From: Bacillota bacterium
Lineage (GTDB): Bacteria > Bacillota > Clostridia > Tissierellales > Sporanaerobacteraceae
Reading direction: 5' to 3'
Length of the DNA stretch: 21,537 nucleotides
Assembly: GCA_029779375.1 (NCBI GenBank)
Contig: JAKPAR010000231.1
Span: 1-21,537 of the forward strand
Of this stretch, positions 7,805 to 15,823 are shown one piece after another. Position 1 is the stretch's first letter. Each line of letters opens with the position of its first letter. The position numbers were made by a program, and so were the translations under genes. Under the pieces are notes generated by a model that was given only the letters and a program-made list of their open reading frames with translations, had not been told where the DNA came from and ran no database searches.

Positions 7805-7858
7805 AAAAAACCTCCCCAAATATATTACAATATCATCCTATGAGTAGAGAGGTTTTTT
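7805..7858 (-). repeat. Inverted repeat that could hide the ribosome binding site of the Gly/Tyr-tailed protein gene
   Basis: On the minus strand the 10-base arm AAAAAACCTC (7858-7849) is perfectly complementary to GAGGTTTTTT (7814-7805), with a 34-base loop. The second arm contains most of the GGGGAGG ribosome binding site and ends one base before the ATG. Folding would therefore block translation. A role in terminating ABC transporter transcription is less likely, because the T run is part of the stem rather than after it. Confidence 0.5.
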
Positions 7859-7873
7859 GGGAACTTGTCTATG

Positions 7874-9595
7874 CTATAATTCTTTAAATTGTGACTTATA
7901 AAGATTTGCATATACTCCTTTCTTTTCAAGAAGTTCCTCATGTTTTCCTTTTTCTTCTATCCCTTTATTGGTCAATACAACTATTTCATCAGCATTTTTT
8001 ATAGTAGATAACCTATGAGCTATAACTAAAACAGTCCTACCATGAGAAAGTTCTTCTAAAGATTTTTGAATAGCTATTTCAGTTTCATTGTCTAAAGCAG
8101 AAGTTGCTTCATCAAGAATTAATATAGGAGGATTTTTAAGAAATAATCTGGCAATAGATATCCTCTGTTTTTGTCCTCCTGAAAGCATAACACCCTTTTC
8201 TCCAATATATGTGTCATACCCATTTGGAAGAGTCATTATGAAATCATGAATACTGGCCTTTTTAGCTGCTTCAACTATTTCTTCATCACTGGCTTCTGGA
8301 TTTCCATATAATATATTGTCTTTTATAGTTCCTGTAAACAAAAATACATCTTGCTGTACCAATCCTATATTTTGTCTTAATGATCTTAATTTTATATCCC
8401 TAATGTCTACTCCATCAATAAGTATTTGTCCTTCATCTATTTCATAAAATCTTGGTATCAAATGACATAGAGTAGTTTTCCCTGCACCTGATGGGCCAAC
8501 TATGGCAACAGTTTTGCCTTGTTTTATATCTAAATTTATACCTGAAAAAACTGTCTTTTTTCCATTGCTATAACTAAAAGATACATCTTTAAATTCAATT
8601 TCTCCCTTTACATCTTTAAGCTCTATAGCATCTTCTTTATCTTTAATATCTGGTTCAATATTCATTATTTCTATAAATCTTTCAAAACCTGTCATACCAT
8701 CTTGATATTGTTGAGCAAATTCCGTTAGCCTTCTAATAGGCTGTAAAAAGTAATTTACAAACAACAAATATGCAACCAATTCTCCATAGTCAATATATTT
8801 CTTATATACAAATATTCCTCCAAGGCTTAGTACAATTAAATTTAGCATATTAGACATAAAGTTTATTCCTGACATAAACTCAGCCATTACCTTATAGGAA
8901 GCTTCTCTAGCCTCTCTAAATTCCATATTGTTCTCAGCAAACTTTTCTATCTCATAATCTTCATTTGTAAAAGATTTAGCAACACGAATACCAGAAATAC
9001 TATTTTCAAGTTGAGAATTTACATTGGCTATTCGTTTTCTAACTTGTCTAAAAGACTCAGACATTTTATTTCTCTTAGAAATAGCAAACCATATCATCAG
9101 TGGAACAAAGGCAAATATAATTAAAGTAAGTCTCCACTCAATTCTCAAAAGTATAATAAAAGATCCTATTAGCATGACTAGTGATATAAATAAGTCTTCA
9201 GGACCATGATGAGCAAGTTCTGTTATTTCCCTCAAATCATTAACTATTCTTGACATTATATGTCCAGTTTTGTTGTTGTCAAAATAAGTAAAAGATAAAG
9301 TCTGTAAATGAGCAAATACATCTTTTCTCATATCATGTTCTATTCTAACTCCCACAACATGACCATAATAGTTTACAATGTATTGACTTATGTATCTCAA
9401 TACAAACAGTATAGCCAAATAAATGGTCCATTTGTATAGTAGATCTATATTCCCATTTGGAATATAGTCATTTATGAAATTTTTCGTCACTACAGGGAAT
9501 ACCAAATCTAAAACAGATATGAAAAAAGCACATACCATATCTAATATAAACAACTTCATATGTGGTTTATAATAAGATGTAAATTTTTTAAGCAA
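7874..9595 (-). CDS. ABC exporter, fused membrane and ATPase domains
   Basis: A 573-residue half-transporter that should work as a dimer (MsbA/LmrA/BmrA type). Residues 1-310 are the six-helix export domain, with the usual coupling-helix sequence SFTYFDNNKTGHIMSRIVND. The ATPase domain has Walker A GPSGAGKTT (367-375), Q-loop Q414/Q415, signature LSGGQ (471-475), Walker B ILILDE (491-496) and H-loop His527, all intact. The start is TTG at 9595, supported by AAGGGGG with 8 bases of spacing; the next Met (residue 13) has no comparable site. A good promoter lies about 40 bases upstream. It is divergent from an MFS transporter, so the pair may share control. The substrate cannot be told from the sequence; lipids, peptides or drugs are typical of the family. 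Confidence 0.95.
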   Translation of the reverse strand: MLKKFTSYYKPHMKLFILDMVCAFFISVLDLVFPVVTKNFINDYIPNGNIDLLYKWTIYLAILFVLRYISQYIVNYYGHVVGVRIEHDMRKDVFAHLQTLSFTYFDNNKTGHIMSRIVNDLREITELAHHGPEDLFISLVMLIGSFIILLRIEWRLTLIIFAFVPLMIWFAISKRNKMSESFRQVRKRIANVNSQLENSISGIRVAKSFTNEDYEIEKFAENNMEFREAREASYKVMAEFMSGINFMSNMLNLIVLSLGGIFVYKKYIDYGELVAYLLFVNYFLQPIRRLTEFAQQYQDGMTGFERFIEIMNIEPDIKDKEDAIELKDVKGEIEFKDVSFSYSNGKKTVFSGINLDIKQGKTVAIVGPSGAGKTTLCHLIPRFYEIDEGQILIDGVDIRDIKLRSLRQNIGLVQQDVFLFTGTIKDNILYGNPEASDEEIVEAAKKASIHDFIMTLPNGYDTYIGEKGVMLSGGQKQRISIARLFLKNPPILILDEATSALDNETEIAIQKSLEELSHGRTVLVIAHRLSTIKNADEIVVLTNKGIEEKGKHEELLEKKGVYANLYKSQFKEL

Positions 9596-9633
9596 TATCT
9601 ATTCCCCCTTAAAATATATTTCGACTCACGAAT

Positions 9634-9662
9634 ATTATATTCTTTTTTTGATACAAATTCAA
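9634..9662 (-). promoter_or_regulatory. Promoter of the ABC exporter gene
   Basis: On the minus strand TTGAAT (9662-9657), a 17-base spacer and TATAAT (9639-9634) make a near-consensus SigA promoter. The -10 box is about 38 bases upstream of the TTG start. It lies back to back with the MFS promoter region. Confidence 0.75.
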
Positions 9663-9696
9663 CTGACAATATTGTATAATTGTATTTAGTACAGTT
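9661..9696 (+). promoter_or_regulatory. Likely MFS promoter and operator region
   Basis: TATAAT at 9675-9680 is a perfect -10 box, 32 bases before the MFS ATG. No good -35 lies 16-18 bases upstream (9652-9657 is TACAAA). The palindrome ACAATATTGT (9666-9675) touches the -10 box, and ATTGTAT occurs twice, 8 bases apart (9671 and 9679). Outer arms AACTG (9661-9665) and CAGTT (9692-9696) are also complementary. A regulator bound here would block the -10 box and would partly overlap the -35 box of the divergent ABC gene. The regulator is unknown and is not encoded next to it. Confidence 0.5.
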
Positions 9697-9712
9697 AAAG
9701 GGAGGTCAATTT

Positions 9713-10858
9713 ATGGATTTATTTTTAATATTCTTAACTGGTTTTCTAATTCACATAATAATTTCTATGGAATTCAATTTGATCAGTGCCATAGCTCCAT
9801 ATCTAGCAAGTTTCTTTAATATAAAAGCCAGTTCTGTAATCACATTGAACTTAGGTTTTTCTATAGTAGGGCTTTTGATACCCCTCTTGGGAACATGGGC
9901 CGATAAATATGGAAAAAAGAAATACATATTTACCTCATTAATTTTCTTTGTATTGGGTGCTTTTATCAGTGGAATTTCACATTCCCCATCCTTATTTGCC
10001 ATAGGTAGAACTTTTATAGGAATTGGATACTTTTCCTTAAATGCCTCAGTCATATCTTATATAAGTGATTTTGTTCCCTATGAAAAGCGAGGAAAAGCTT
10101 CTGGAATACTTCGAATAGCTTTTGGACTAGCTCTACTTACCAGTCCTCTATATGCCACCTTTATGATTAAGTCCTTTGACAATTTAAAAGGAATATATAT
10201 TCCTTTTGCAATAGTGGGAATAATATGTTTGTTTTTGCTTATAAAACTTCCAGAATCTGAGAAAGTTAATAATGAAAAAATAGATTCTAATGATGTATTA
10301 AATATATTGAAAGATCCCGTTGGACTTAAACTTTTAATCATTCAGTTTTTAACTGTAACTGCTCCTTTTACTATCTACAGCTATTTAGGTATTTGGCTCA
10401 GCAAAGATTTTAGTTTAAACCAGCTTCAAATTGGATATGTCTATACGGCTGCAGCCTGTGGCACTGTTTTAGGAATCACTATGTCTACTTTTGCAGCTGA
10501 CAAAATTGGAAAACAAAAGTTTACAAAAATATTTTATACTATAATGATTTTAGCTCTATCACTTATGCCCTATTCAAAATCTTTATATTTAACAATTGCT
10601 CTTATATTCACCTTTGCTTTTGGATTAGATGGCGGGTGGACTGCCTATCAAGCCATATGTACAGAAATATATCCAGAAAAGAGGACTACCTTTATGACTC
10701 TTTTATTTTTCACCAATGCAATGATGATAACCCTATTCACCCTCATTGGACCACTTTTGTATAATCTTGGAGGATATAAATTGATTGCTTCTATTGCTTC
10801 TGTATCAAGTATTGTAGCTCTATTTTTGTTTTTTAATGTAAGCAAAAGCCTTGATTAA
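9713..10858 (+). CDS. MFS transporter (drug/metabolite efflux type)
   Basis: A 381-residue, very hydrophobic protein with about 12 transmembrane helices. The loop after helix 2 has the major facilitator motif A (GTWADKYGKKKY, about residues 60-71), and a degenerate copy, ADKIGKQKF, lies in the second half, as expected of the two-fold MFS repeat. The size and motif fit the DHA1-type proton-driven exporters and their sugar/drug relatives; the substrate is not predictable. The ATG at 9713 is preceded by AAAGGGAGG; an upstream TTG at 9680 falls in the -10 box and is not the start. It is divergent from the ABC exporter. The last codons and the TAA form part of the terminator hairpin. Confidence 0.93.
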   Translation: MDLFLIFLTGFLIHIIISMEFNLISAIAPYLASFFNIKASSVITLNLGFSIVGLLIPLLGTWADKYGKKKYIFTSLIFFVLGAFISGISHSPSLFAIGRTFIGIGYFSLNASVISYISDFVPYEKRGKASGILRIAFGLALLTSPLYATFMIKSFDNLKGIYIPFAIVGIICLFLLIKLPESEKVNNEKIDSNDVLNILKDPVGLKLLIIQFLTVTAPFTIYSYLGIWLSKDFSLNQLQIGYVYTAAACGTVLGITMSTFAADKIGKQKFTKIFYTIMILALSLMPYSKSLYLTIALIFTFAFGLDGGWTAYQAICTEIYPEKRTTFMTLLFFTNAMMITLFTLIGPLLYNLGGYKLIASIASVSSIVALFLFFNVSKSLD

Positions 10859-10874
10859 ATATCAAGGCTTTTTT
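10844..10874 (+). terminator. Terminator between the MFS gene and tldE, probably bidirectional
   Basis: AAAAGCCTTGAT (10844-10855) pairs perfectly with ATCAAGGCTTTT (10861-10872) around a 5-base loop, followed by more T on the plus strand. The 12-base stem overlaps the last four MFS codons and the MFS stop codon (10856-10858) lies in the loop. On the minus strand it follows the tldE stop by 4 bases and has four T in the distal arm, so it can also end the convergent tldE transcript. Confidence 0.9.
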
Positions 10875-10878
10875 ACTT

Positions 10879-12183
10879 TTATTCAATTCCTGCCAAGGAT
10901 ACATTGGATAATTTTATAGTTTTAGGTCCTAAAAAGTTGTTTAGCTTTTGTGATTCTCTAGAAAAATACATTTCTTTTTCTACTTCATTTATATTCCCAG
11001 AAATAGAACCGCCAGTTATAGGTAGCGTATTTTCTCCGTCAAAATACCAACCAAGTCTTATTTCTCCTCCAAAATCACCAGTCATTGGATCCATTTGAAA
11101 ATCCGAAAAACTTATAAGTTCAATATATGGAGATGCTTTCATTTCTTCTATACTTTTGCTTCCACTTTTAACTATGAAATTTCTAATATTTCCAGTTGGT
11201 TCAATACCTAGATAATAAGAATGCCTCATATCTCCCCAATATCTTTTAAGTACTCCATCCTCAATGATTTGAGTTTTCTCAAGGAATACTCCATCCTCAT
11301 CATAAGGAGCACTATAAGTAGAATTTTCTAGCTTTGGATCCAATAAAAGATTTACTTTATCTCCTATGACCTCTTGCCCTTGTACGCACTCACCCACCTT
11401 ATAGGTAGAAATCCCATCATATATCTGTTTGCCATTAGCATTTATATAATAATATTTTAAAAACTCCTTTACAGGCTCTCCACTTAAAATAATAGTAGAA
11501 GTTTTCAAATCTGGAGTAGGCTTAGCAATTGCTTTTTCCTTGCTCAATTTAAGCATATCTCTTATTTCATTCTTTATCATTTCATCATCATATTCTGTAA
11601 ATTCAATATTCCTAGAAATCTCTATTTCTTCACTTTCTTCTTTCCAGTTTGTAACGAGATCAAGCATACCAGAATAGCCACTATAAGAAACATCTAATCC
11701 TTTAGAATTAACAATTCTAATATACACTTTATTTAAGAACAATTCAGATGAATTTATATAACCATTTTCATATACATCTTCTTCAAAGAGACATTTAGAT
11801 ATTTTGGGCAAATAATTAGACACAGTATCATTGTCAAAATTGCTTTCCATTTTTACTTCTTCTAAATACTCTCCTTCATTTATAGGATAGTATTCATTCT
11901 TAACAAAACTTGCAGCAAAAACAGCTCCTTCTATACTGTTTTTTATTTCTTCTTTAGTCATAGTTGGATGAATTTGAACAGTGGAAGAACCTCTGTATTT
12001 CTTCCCATCTTCTTCAAAATCTTTGTATACAGTAACTGTATATTTTGCCACTTCTTTTCCCCTGTTCATATCAAGTTCTTGCCTTATAAAAAACAGTTCT
12101 CTAGAAGATGTTTTGTTTTCAACAATCTTCCACTCATCTAATTCTTTAATATTTGATAAAATGTTTTTTATATTCTCTATCAT
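10879..12183 (-). CDS. tldE: TldE/PmbA, inactive partner subunit of the TldD metalloprotease
   Basis: A 434-residue member of the TldD/PmbA family. It lacks the HExxxH zinc site: the corresponding stretch after TIILSGEPV reads KEFLKYYYINANG. That marks it as the E (PmbA) subunit rather than TldD. Typical C-terminal family features are present, such as DEDGVFLEKTQIIEDGVL, EPTGNIRNFIVKSGS and DFGGEIRLGWYFDGE. In the known complex TldD and TldE form a heterodimer that degrades unfolded peptides and, in some bacteria, matures or removes specific substrates such as microcin B17 precursor or the CcdA antitoxin. The ATG overlaps the tldD stop by one base (TAATG), so translation is probably coupled. 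No peptide substrate gene is seen nearby. It is the last gene of the run before the terminator. Confidence 0.93.
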   Translation of the reverse strand: MIENIKNILSNIKELDEWKIVENKTSSRELFFIRQELDMNRGKEVAKYTVTVYKDFEEDGKKYRGSSTVQIHPTMTKEEIKNSIEGAVFAASFVKNEYYPINEGEYLEEVKMESNFDNDTVSNYLPKISKCLFEEDVYENGYINSSELFLNKVYIRIVNSKGLDVSYSGYSGMLDLVTNWKEESEEIEISRNIEFTEYDDEMIKNEIRDMLKLSKEKAIAKPTPDLKTSTIILSGEPVKEFLKYYYINANGKQIYDGISTYKVGECVQGQEVIGDKVNLLLDPKLENSTYSAPYDEDGVFLEKTQIIEDGVLKRYWGDMRHSYYLGIEPTGNIRNFIVKSGSKSIEEMKASPYIELISFSDFQMDPMTGDFGGEIRLGWYFDGENTLPITGGSISGNINEVEKEMYFSRESQKLNNFLGPKTIKLSNVSLAGIE

Positions 12184-13613
12184 TATCCTAACCTCGCTTT
12201 TGCTTTGATATATGGACCACCATCAGAAACCTTGACCCACTCTTTATATCCCTTTCCACAAGCACCAGAACCAAAAAGTACCACCCTATCTGAAACCATG
12301 CTTATAGATTTAAGCAAATCTGGAACATAGCCAGTCATGACAACAGGAGACACTATCTTTCCAGTAAGCTTTCCATTTTTTATTTCCTTTCCCATCAGGA
12401 GCATACATTGAATACCCCAATTCTTTGGATCTTCCATACCACTCATTGAGCCATCTAGTAAATATCCATATTCAATAGAAGCTATCATATCTTCAAGTTT
12501 TGAATTTCCTTCTTCAAAGAAAGTATTTGTCATTCTAGTATAAGCCTTTCTCTCAAAAGATTCTCTTTTTCCATTTCCAGTTGGCTCTATATCTAATCTC
12601 AAAGCTGAAATAGTATCACATATTCCAGTCTTTAAAACACCCTTATCTATAATTTTAGTATCAGTCCCAAGAACTCCTTCATCATCAAATAGATAAGAAG
12701 AAACATCTACAGCACTAGCTGCTCCATCATGCATAACAACCAAATCTGAAGCTACTTCTTTACCTATATATTCTACTGCTTTAGCTCTATTCTTTACAAA
12801 CATATCCATCTCTACTCCATGACCAAAAGCCTCATGAGCAATAAGTCCTGCAATTTCTGGAGTACATATAACATCATATTCTCCTGGAACTATTCTTTCA
12901 GCATCTAATAGAGAGATAACTTCATCAATAGCTTTTTTGTATCCAGCATCCATTTCATCTAATAATTCAACACCCTTCAATCCTGAAAAACTATTGAAAT
13001 TCACCTTTACATTTTCACCTTTTCTCACTATAGGTACAAGATATCCTTGACTCCAAATATATGATTGCTCTAATTTTTTGTTTAAAGATATGAAAATTTT
13101 AGATACATGAACTTCTTCATAAAATGTCCTAAAATCTATCAATACTTGAGAGTATTTAAAAGCTTTTTTTTGTATATTGAGTAGTCTCTCCACTTTTTCC
13201 TTTGATGTAATGTTTTCAGGTAGTATCTCTACTTCACCAATAAAACTTTTTTCTATTACATCTTCTTTTATGATTGGAAATTTAGTTATACCAACAGAAG
13301 ATTCTCTTAATTTTTTTATATCTTCTATTGCAATGCTATTTATCTTACTTTTCAATACCTCTACATCTTCTGGCAATTCATTGAAAGAAAACTCCGAGTA
13401 GCATATACCATTATATACTCTAAGTACAAATCCTCTTTCTGTCCAATCACTATCACTTATACTTATTCCACTTTTTTGTACTGAGTATCTTTTTCCCACT
13501 ACATCTGCCCCTAATATAGACACATACTTATAGTCTTTAGAGAGAACGTTTACAATTTGCACTAGCTTGTCTTTATTTTTTGATAGATAATTAGACATCT
13601 CCGTTTTTGCCAT
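12183..13613 (-). CDS. tldD: TldD metalloprotease, catalytic subunit
   Basis: A 476-residue TldD. The zinc site HEAFGH is at residues 260-265 (followed by GVE), and the third ligand expected in the family, a Cys near the C-terminus, is present in GSGACGKG (about Cys452), so the enzyme should be active. It would work with the overlapping TldE to cleave unstructured peptides threaded into the dimer. The ATG at 13613 has a strong GGGAGGTG site that lies in the last codons of the preceding gene; only 2 bases separate the two genes. It therefore sits within the same transcript as the phosphatase-like membrane protein and, further up, addAB. The first 60 residues are ordinary TldD N-terminal sequence and there is no signal peptide, so it is cytoplasmic. 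Confidence 0.95.
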   Translation of the reverse strand: MAKTEMSNYLSKNKDKLVQIVNVLSKDYKYVSILGADVVGKRYSVQKSGISISDSDWTERGFVLRVYNGICYSEFSFNELPEDVEVLKSKINSIAIEDIKKLRESSVGITKFPIIKEDVIEKSFIGEVEILPENITSKEKVERLLNIQKKAFKYSQVLIDFRTFYEEVHVSKIFISLNKKLEQSYIWSQGYLVPIVRKGENVKVNFNSFSGLKGVELLDEMDAGYKKAIDEVISLLDAERIVPGEYDVICTPEIAGLIAHEAFGHGVEMDMFVKNRAKAVEYIGKEVASDLVVMHDGAASAVDVSSYLFDDEGVLGTDTKIIDKGVLKTGICDTISALRLDIEPTGNGKRESFERKAYTRMTNTFFEEGNSKLEDMIASIEYGYLLDGSMSGMEDPKNWGIQCMLLMGKEIKNGKLTGKIVSPVVMTGYVPDLLKSISMVSDRVVLFGSGACGKGYKEWVKVSDGGPYIKAKARLG

Positions 13614-13615
13614 AT

Positions 13616-15550
13616 TTACACCTCCCTGGTAATAGAAATATTTACAAACAACACTAAAAGATATTGTATCATATATATAAATGCAATAACCCCTGTGTCA
13701 TTTACAATAAACGCAACAATACTAGTTATTAGTAAGACCATATACTCTCTATGAATTTCTGGCCTTTCTTCCAATATATAAGGCAATTTGGTCTTAAATT
13801 TATCCCAAAAACTTTTAATAAAAAGAATTTGACTAAAAAGCACTATGCACCATGGTGGAGATATTGTATAAATTAAAAGTTCTTTAACCTTAACTTTTAC
13901 AATATCATATACCTCTTTCTTGCCCAATATTTTTGCCCTATAAATTAAACTTCCAGCATGGCTTTTATCTAAACTATTTAAATCCATATACAAATTGACA
14001 AATAAAATCAATACGCCTAAACATATGAGAAAAATTAAATTCTTAAATGTAAAATTCTTGTCAAGAAAAACTACATATATCACCATCAAAAATAACACAA
14101 TAGAAGTAAAAAACCCTCCTGTATTTGCTCCATATCTAGCTGACAATACTATCACATTTAACACAAAGTATAATATTGCTAAAATTTTCTCCATTGTATC
14201 ATTTGGCAAATATTTTTTAATTGTAAAATAGCTGATAATGGAAGTAGCTAAAAGTACTCCCATAGCACCGTTGTTGAACCCATAATATCTACTACCTGCA
14301 ATTAAATTGTCATATCCAATATAAGAATTATAAATAAATTCTGGATAAAATAACATTCCCAATGTCAAAAATATATAGGTTAGAGTAGAAAAAATTCCAG
14401 CTCCATTTAACTTCCTATTAGTTACAATATATGAAATACTATAGCTTAACATTATACAAATAATTAGATATGCAAAAACATTTCTATGAATATCTAAAAA
14501 TCCCATCAAAATAGAAATAAATATTGTTATTATTATGAAATTGTAATAAAAAGCTATATCCCAGTATTTATCCCTTCTATTTCGTACAAAAAAATAAGTA
14601 AAATAAATTTGTATGAAATAAACAATACCGTGGAAAATATATGTTATCCACGTCATATTTATTACTTCATTATAAATAACTTTTATTTCTTCAATAGTAT
14701 TTTTGCTAGGTAATACTTTGAATTTCTTTCCAATTACAACATTGCTTTTTATTCCATAAGAATTAAGAACTTCTGGCAATATATCTAAATTCGTTATGAT
14801 ACCTTTTCTTTTCGTAGAATCACTAGTCAAAATTCCACTCTTCGCCTTAAGTTTATTGTACATTATTGGAACTAGAGAATTGTTAACTATCTTTTTCATA
14901 TTAGTCGGAACTTTTCTAGGAAAAATAAGAATATTATATTTGTCCAAATTTTTTAAATAGCCTTTTAGCACTTCTAATCTATCTTCATTTTCTTCCAACT
15001 CATAAGATAAAACCAAAATATTTGAATCTCTCAAATACTCATTTGTCTTTTCTTTTAGCCATCTTTCATCATAAACAACTTTCGTTTCTCCGTTTTCTAT
15101 GAGCCCATTTTTATCACAAGCTATCAATGACGAAGAATCTTCTCCTATAAAAGCTATTCCTTCACTTTTGAGTTTCTCACCAAAAAAATCGATTTTATTT
15201 GTAAATTCAGGATACTTTCTATTTAAATCTCTTATTATATTGTCATAGCCTTTTACCTGTATACTTCCATCATTCCGTTTTATAAGTCCTTCAAATTCTC
15301 CCTCTTTTATTTTTACCTTTCTACCCGTAGCAATTGTCATAAAATAACTTTCAGTATTATTAATTCCTCTCACCTTTGTATTCATAAGTCCCATCGAAAA
15401 GGAATCTTTTCCTATTTCTTCGGCCAATTGGAAATCAAGCTCATCTAATACTATTATTATAGTTTTCTTCTCTAAACTCCCATAGGCAAAACTGTTTATG
15501 AAAACCATCAATGTAACTAAAAGAATCATTAGACAAGTATTTTTTTTCAT
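13616..15550 (-). CDS. Polytopic membrane protein with an extracytoplasmic phosphatase-like domain
   Basis: The 644-residue product starts with a signal peptide or anchor (residues 1-23), then an extracytoplasmic domain of about 275 residues and about ten transmembrane helices (about 300-640). The outer domain resembles the alkaline phosphatase/phosphoglycerate mutase fold: a first strand with Asp (IIIVLDELDF), GLMNTKVRG and SYFMTIATGRKV in the order seen in that superfamily, and ITNLDILPEVLNSYGI near its end. I cannot see a full set of metal ligands, so it may be non-catalytic. The membrane part has conserved-looking loops, GSRYYGFNNGAMG and SARYGANTGG. A similar two-part layout is known to me from uncharacterised clostridial proteins; the function is unknown. 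The ATG has AAAAGGGTG upstream, 12 bases after the small membrane protein gene. Confidence 0.85.
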   Translation of the reverse strand: MKKNTCLMILLVTLMVFINSFAYGSLEKKTIIIVLDELDFQLAEEIGKDSFSMGLMNTKVRGINNTESYFMTIATGRKVKIKEGEFEGLIKRNDGSIQVKGYDNIIRDLNRKYPEFTNKIDFFGEKLKSEGIAFIGEDSSSLIACDKNGLIENGETKVVYDERWLKEKTNEYLRDSNILVLSYELEENEDRLEVLKGYLKNLDKYNILIFPRKVPTNMKKIVNNSLVPIMYNKLKAKSGILTSDSTKRKGIITNLDILPEVLNSYGIKSNVVIGKKFKVLPSKNTIEEIKVIYNEVINMTWITYIFHGIVYFIQIYFTYFFVRNRRDKYWDIAFYYNFIIITIFISILMGFLDIHRNVFAYLIICIMLSYSISYIVTNRKLNGAGIFSTLTYIFLTLGMLFYPEFIYNSYIGYDNLIAGSRYYGFNNGAMGVLLATSIISYFTIKKYLPNDTMEKILAILYFVLNVIVLSARYGANTGGFFTSIVLFLMVIYVVFLDKNFTFKNLIFLICLGVLILFVNLYMDLNSLDKSHAGSLIYRAKILGKKEVYDIVKVKVKELLIYTISPPWCIVLFSQILFIKSFWDKFKTKLPYILEERPEIHREYMVLLITSIVAFIVNDTGVIAFIYMIQYLLVLFVNISITREV

Positions 15551-15562
15551 AGAAACACCCTT

Positions 15563-15823
15563 TTAATATATAATATAGTTAAGAATGCTAAAGGAACCTA
15601 AAACAATAGACAATATTCCTATTGCTATTTTATATTTATAAAGTCTATCTTTTTGAAAATCTTGTTTTTTAACTATTTCTCTGTAGTTGTTGTTGTAAAC
15701 AATTCTGTATTTATCACTAATTATAACATATATACCTATCAAGATAAATAATATACCAAAGATAAGCAAATTAAGCACCTCATTTTCCATATTAAATTTC
15801 TTCTTTTTGTTTTTAACAATCAT
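15563..15823 (-). CDS. Small membrane protein, two transmembrane helices
   Basis: An 86-residue protein with two hydrophobic helices (about residues 17-34 and 66-84) joined by a basic, Tyr-rich loop (KYRIVYNNNYREIVKKQ). Family unknown. The ATG at 15823 overlaps the addA stop (ATGA), suggesting coupled translation, but it has no clear ribosome binding site. An alternative start is the ATG at 15790 (MENEVLN), which would remove the 11 basic residues at the N-terminus and has only a weak AAGAAG upstream. It is followed after 12 bases by the phosphatase-like membrane protein gene and may assist it. Confidence 0.72.
   Translation of the reverse strand: MIVKNKKKKFNMENEVLNLLIFGILFILIGIYVIISDKYRIVYNNNYREIVKKQDFQKDRLYKYKIAIGILSIVLGSFSILNYIIY

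Noticed and set aside
7820..7840. Third WalR-like site upstream of the Gly/Tyr-tailed protein gene
   Set aside because: Only one TGTAAT half-site is present; there is no second hexamer at the required 11-base distance.
7805..7858. Terminator for the ABC exporter gene
   Set aside because: The T run is part of the stem rather than following it, the loop is 34 bases, and the 3' arm runs straight into a start codon.
9648..9680. TTGATA (9648) or CTGACA (9662) as -35 box for the MFS promoter
   Set aside because: Spacers to TATAAT at 9675 would be 21 and 7 bases, both outside the working range.
9751..10341. Minus-strand frames inside the MFS gene
   Set aside because: Antisense shadows of a clear membrane transporter; no start signals or recognisable product.
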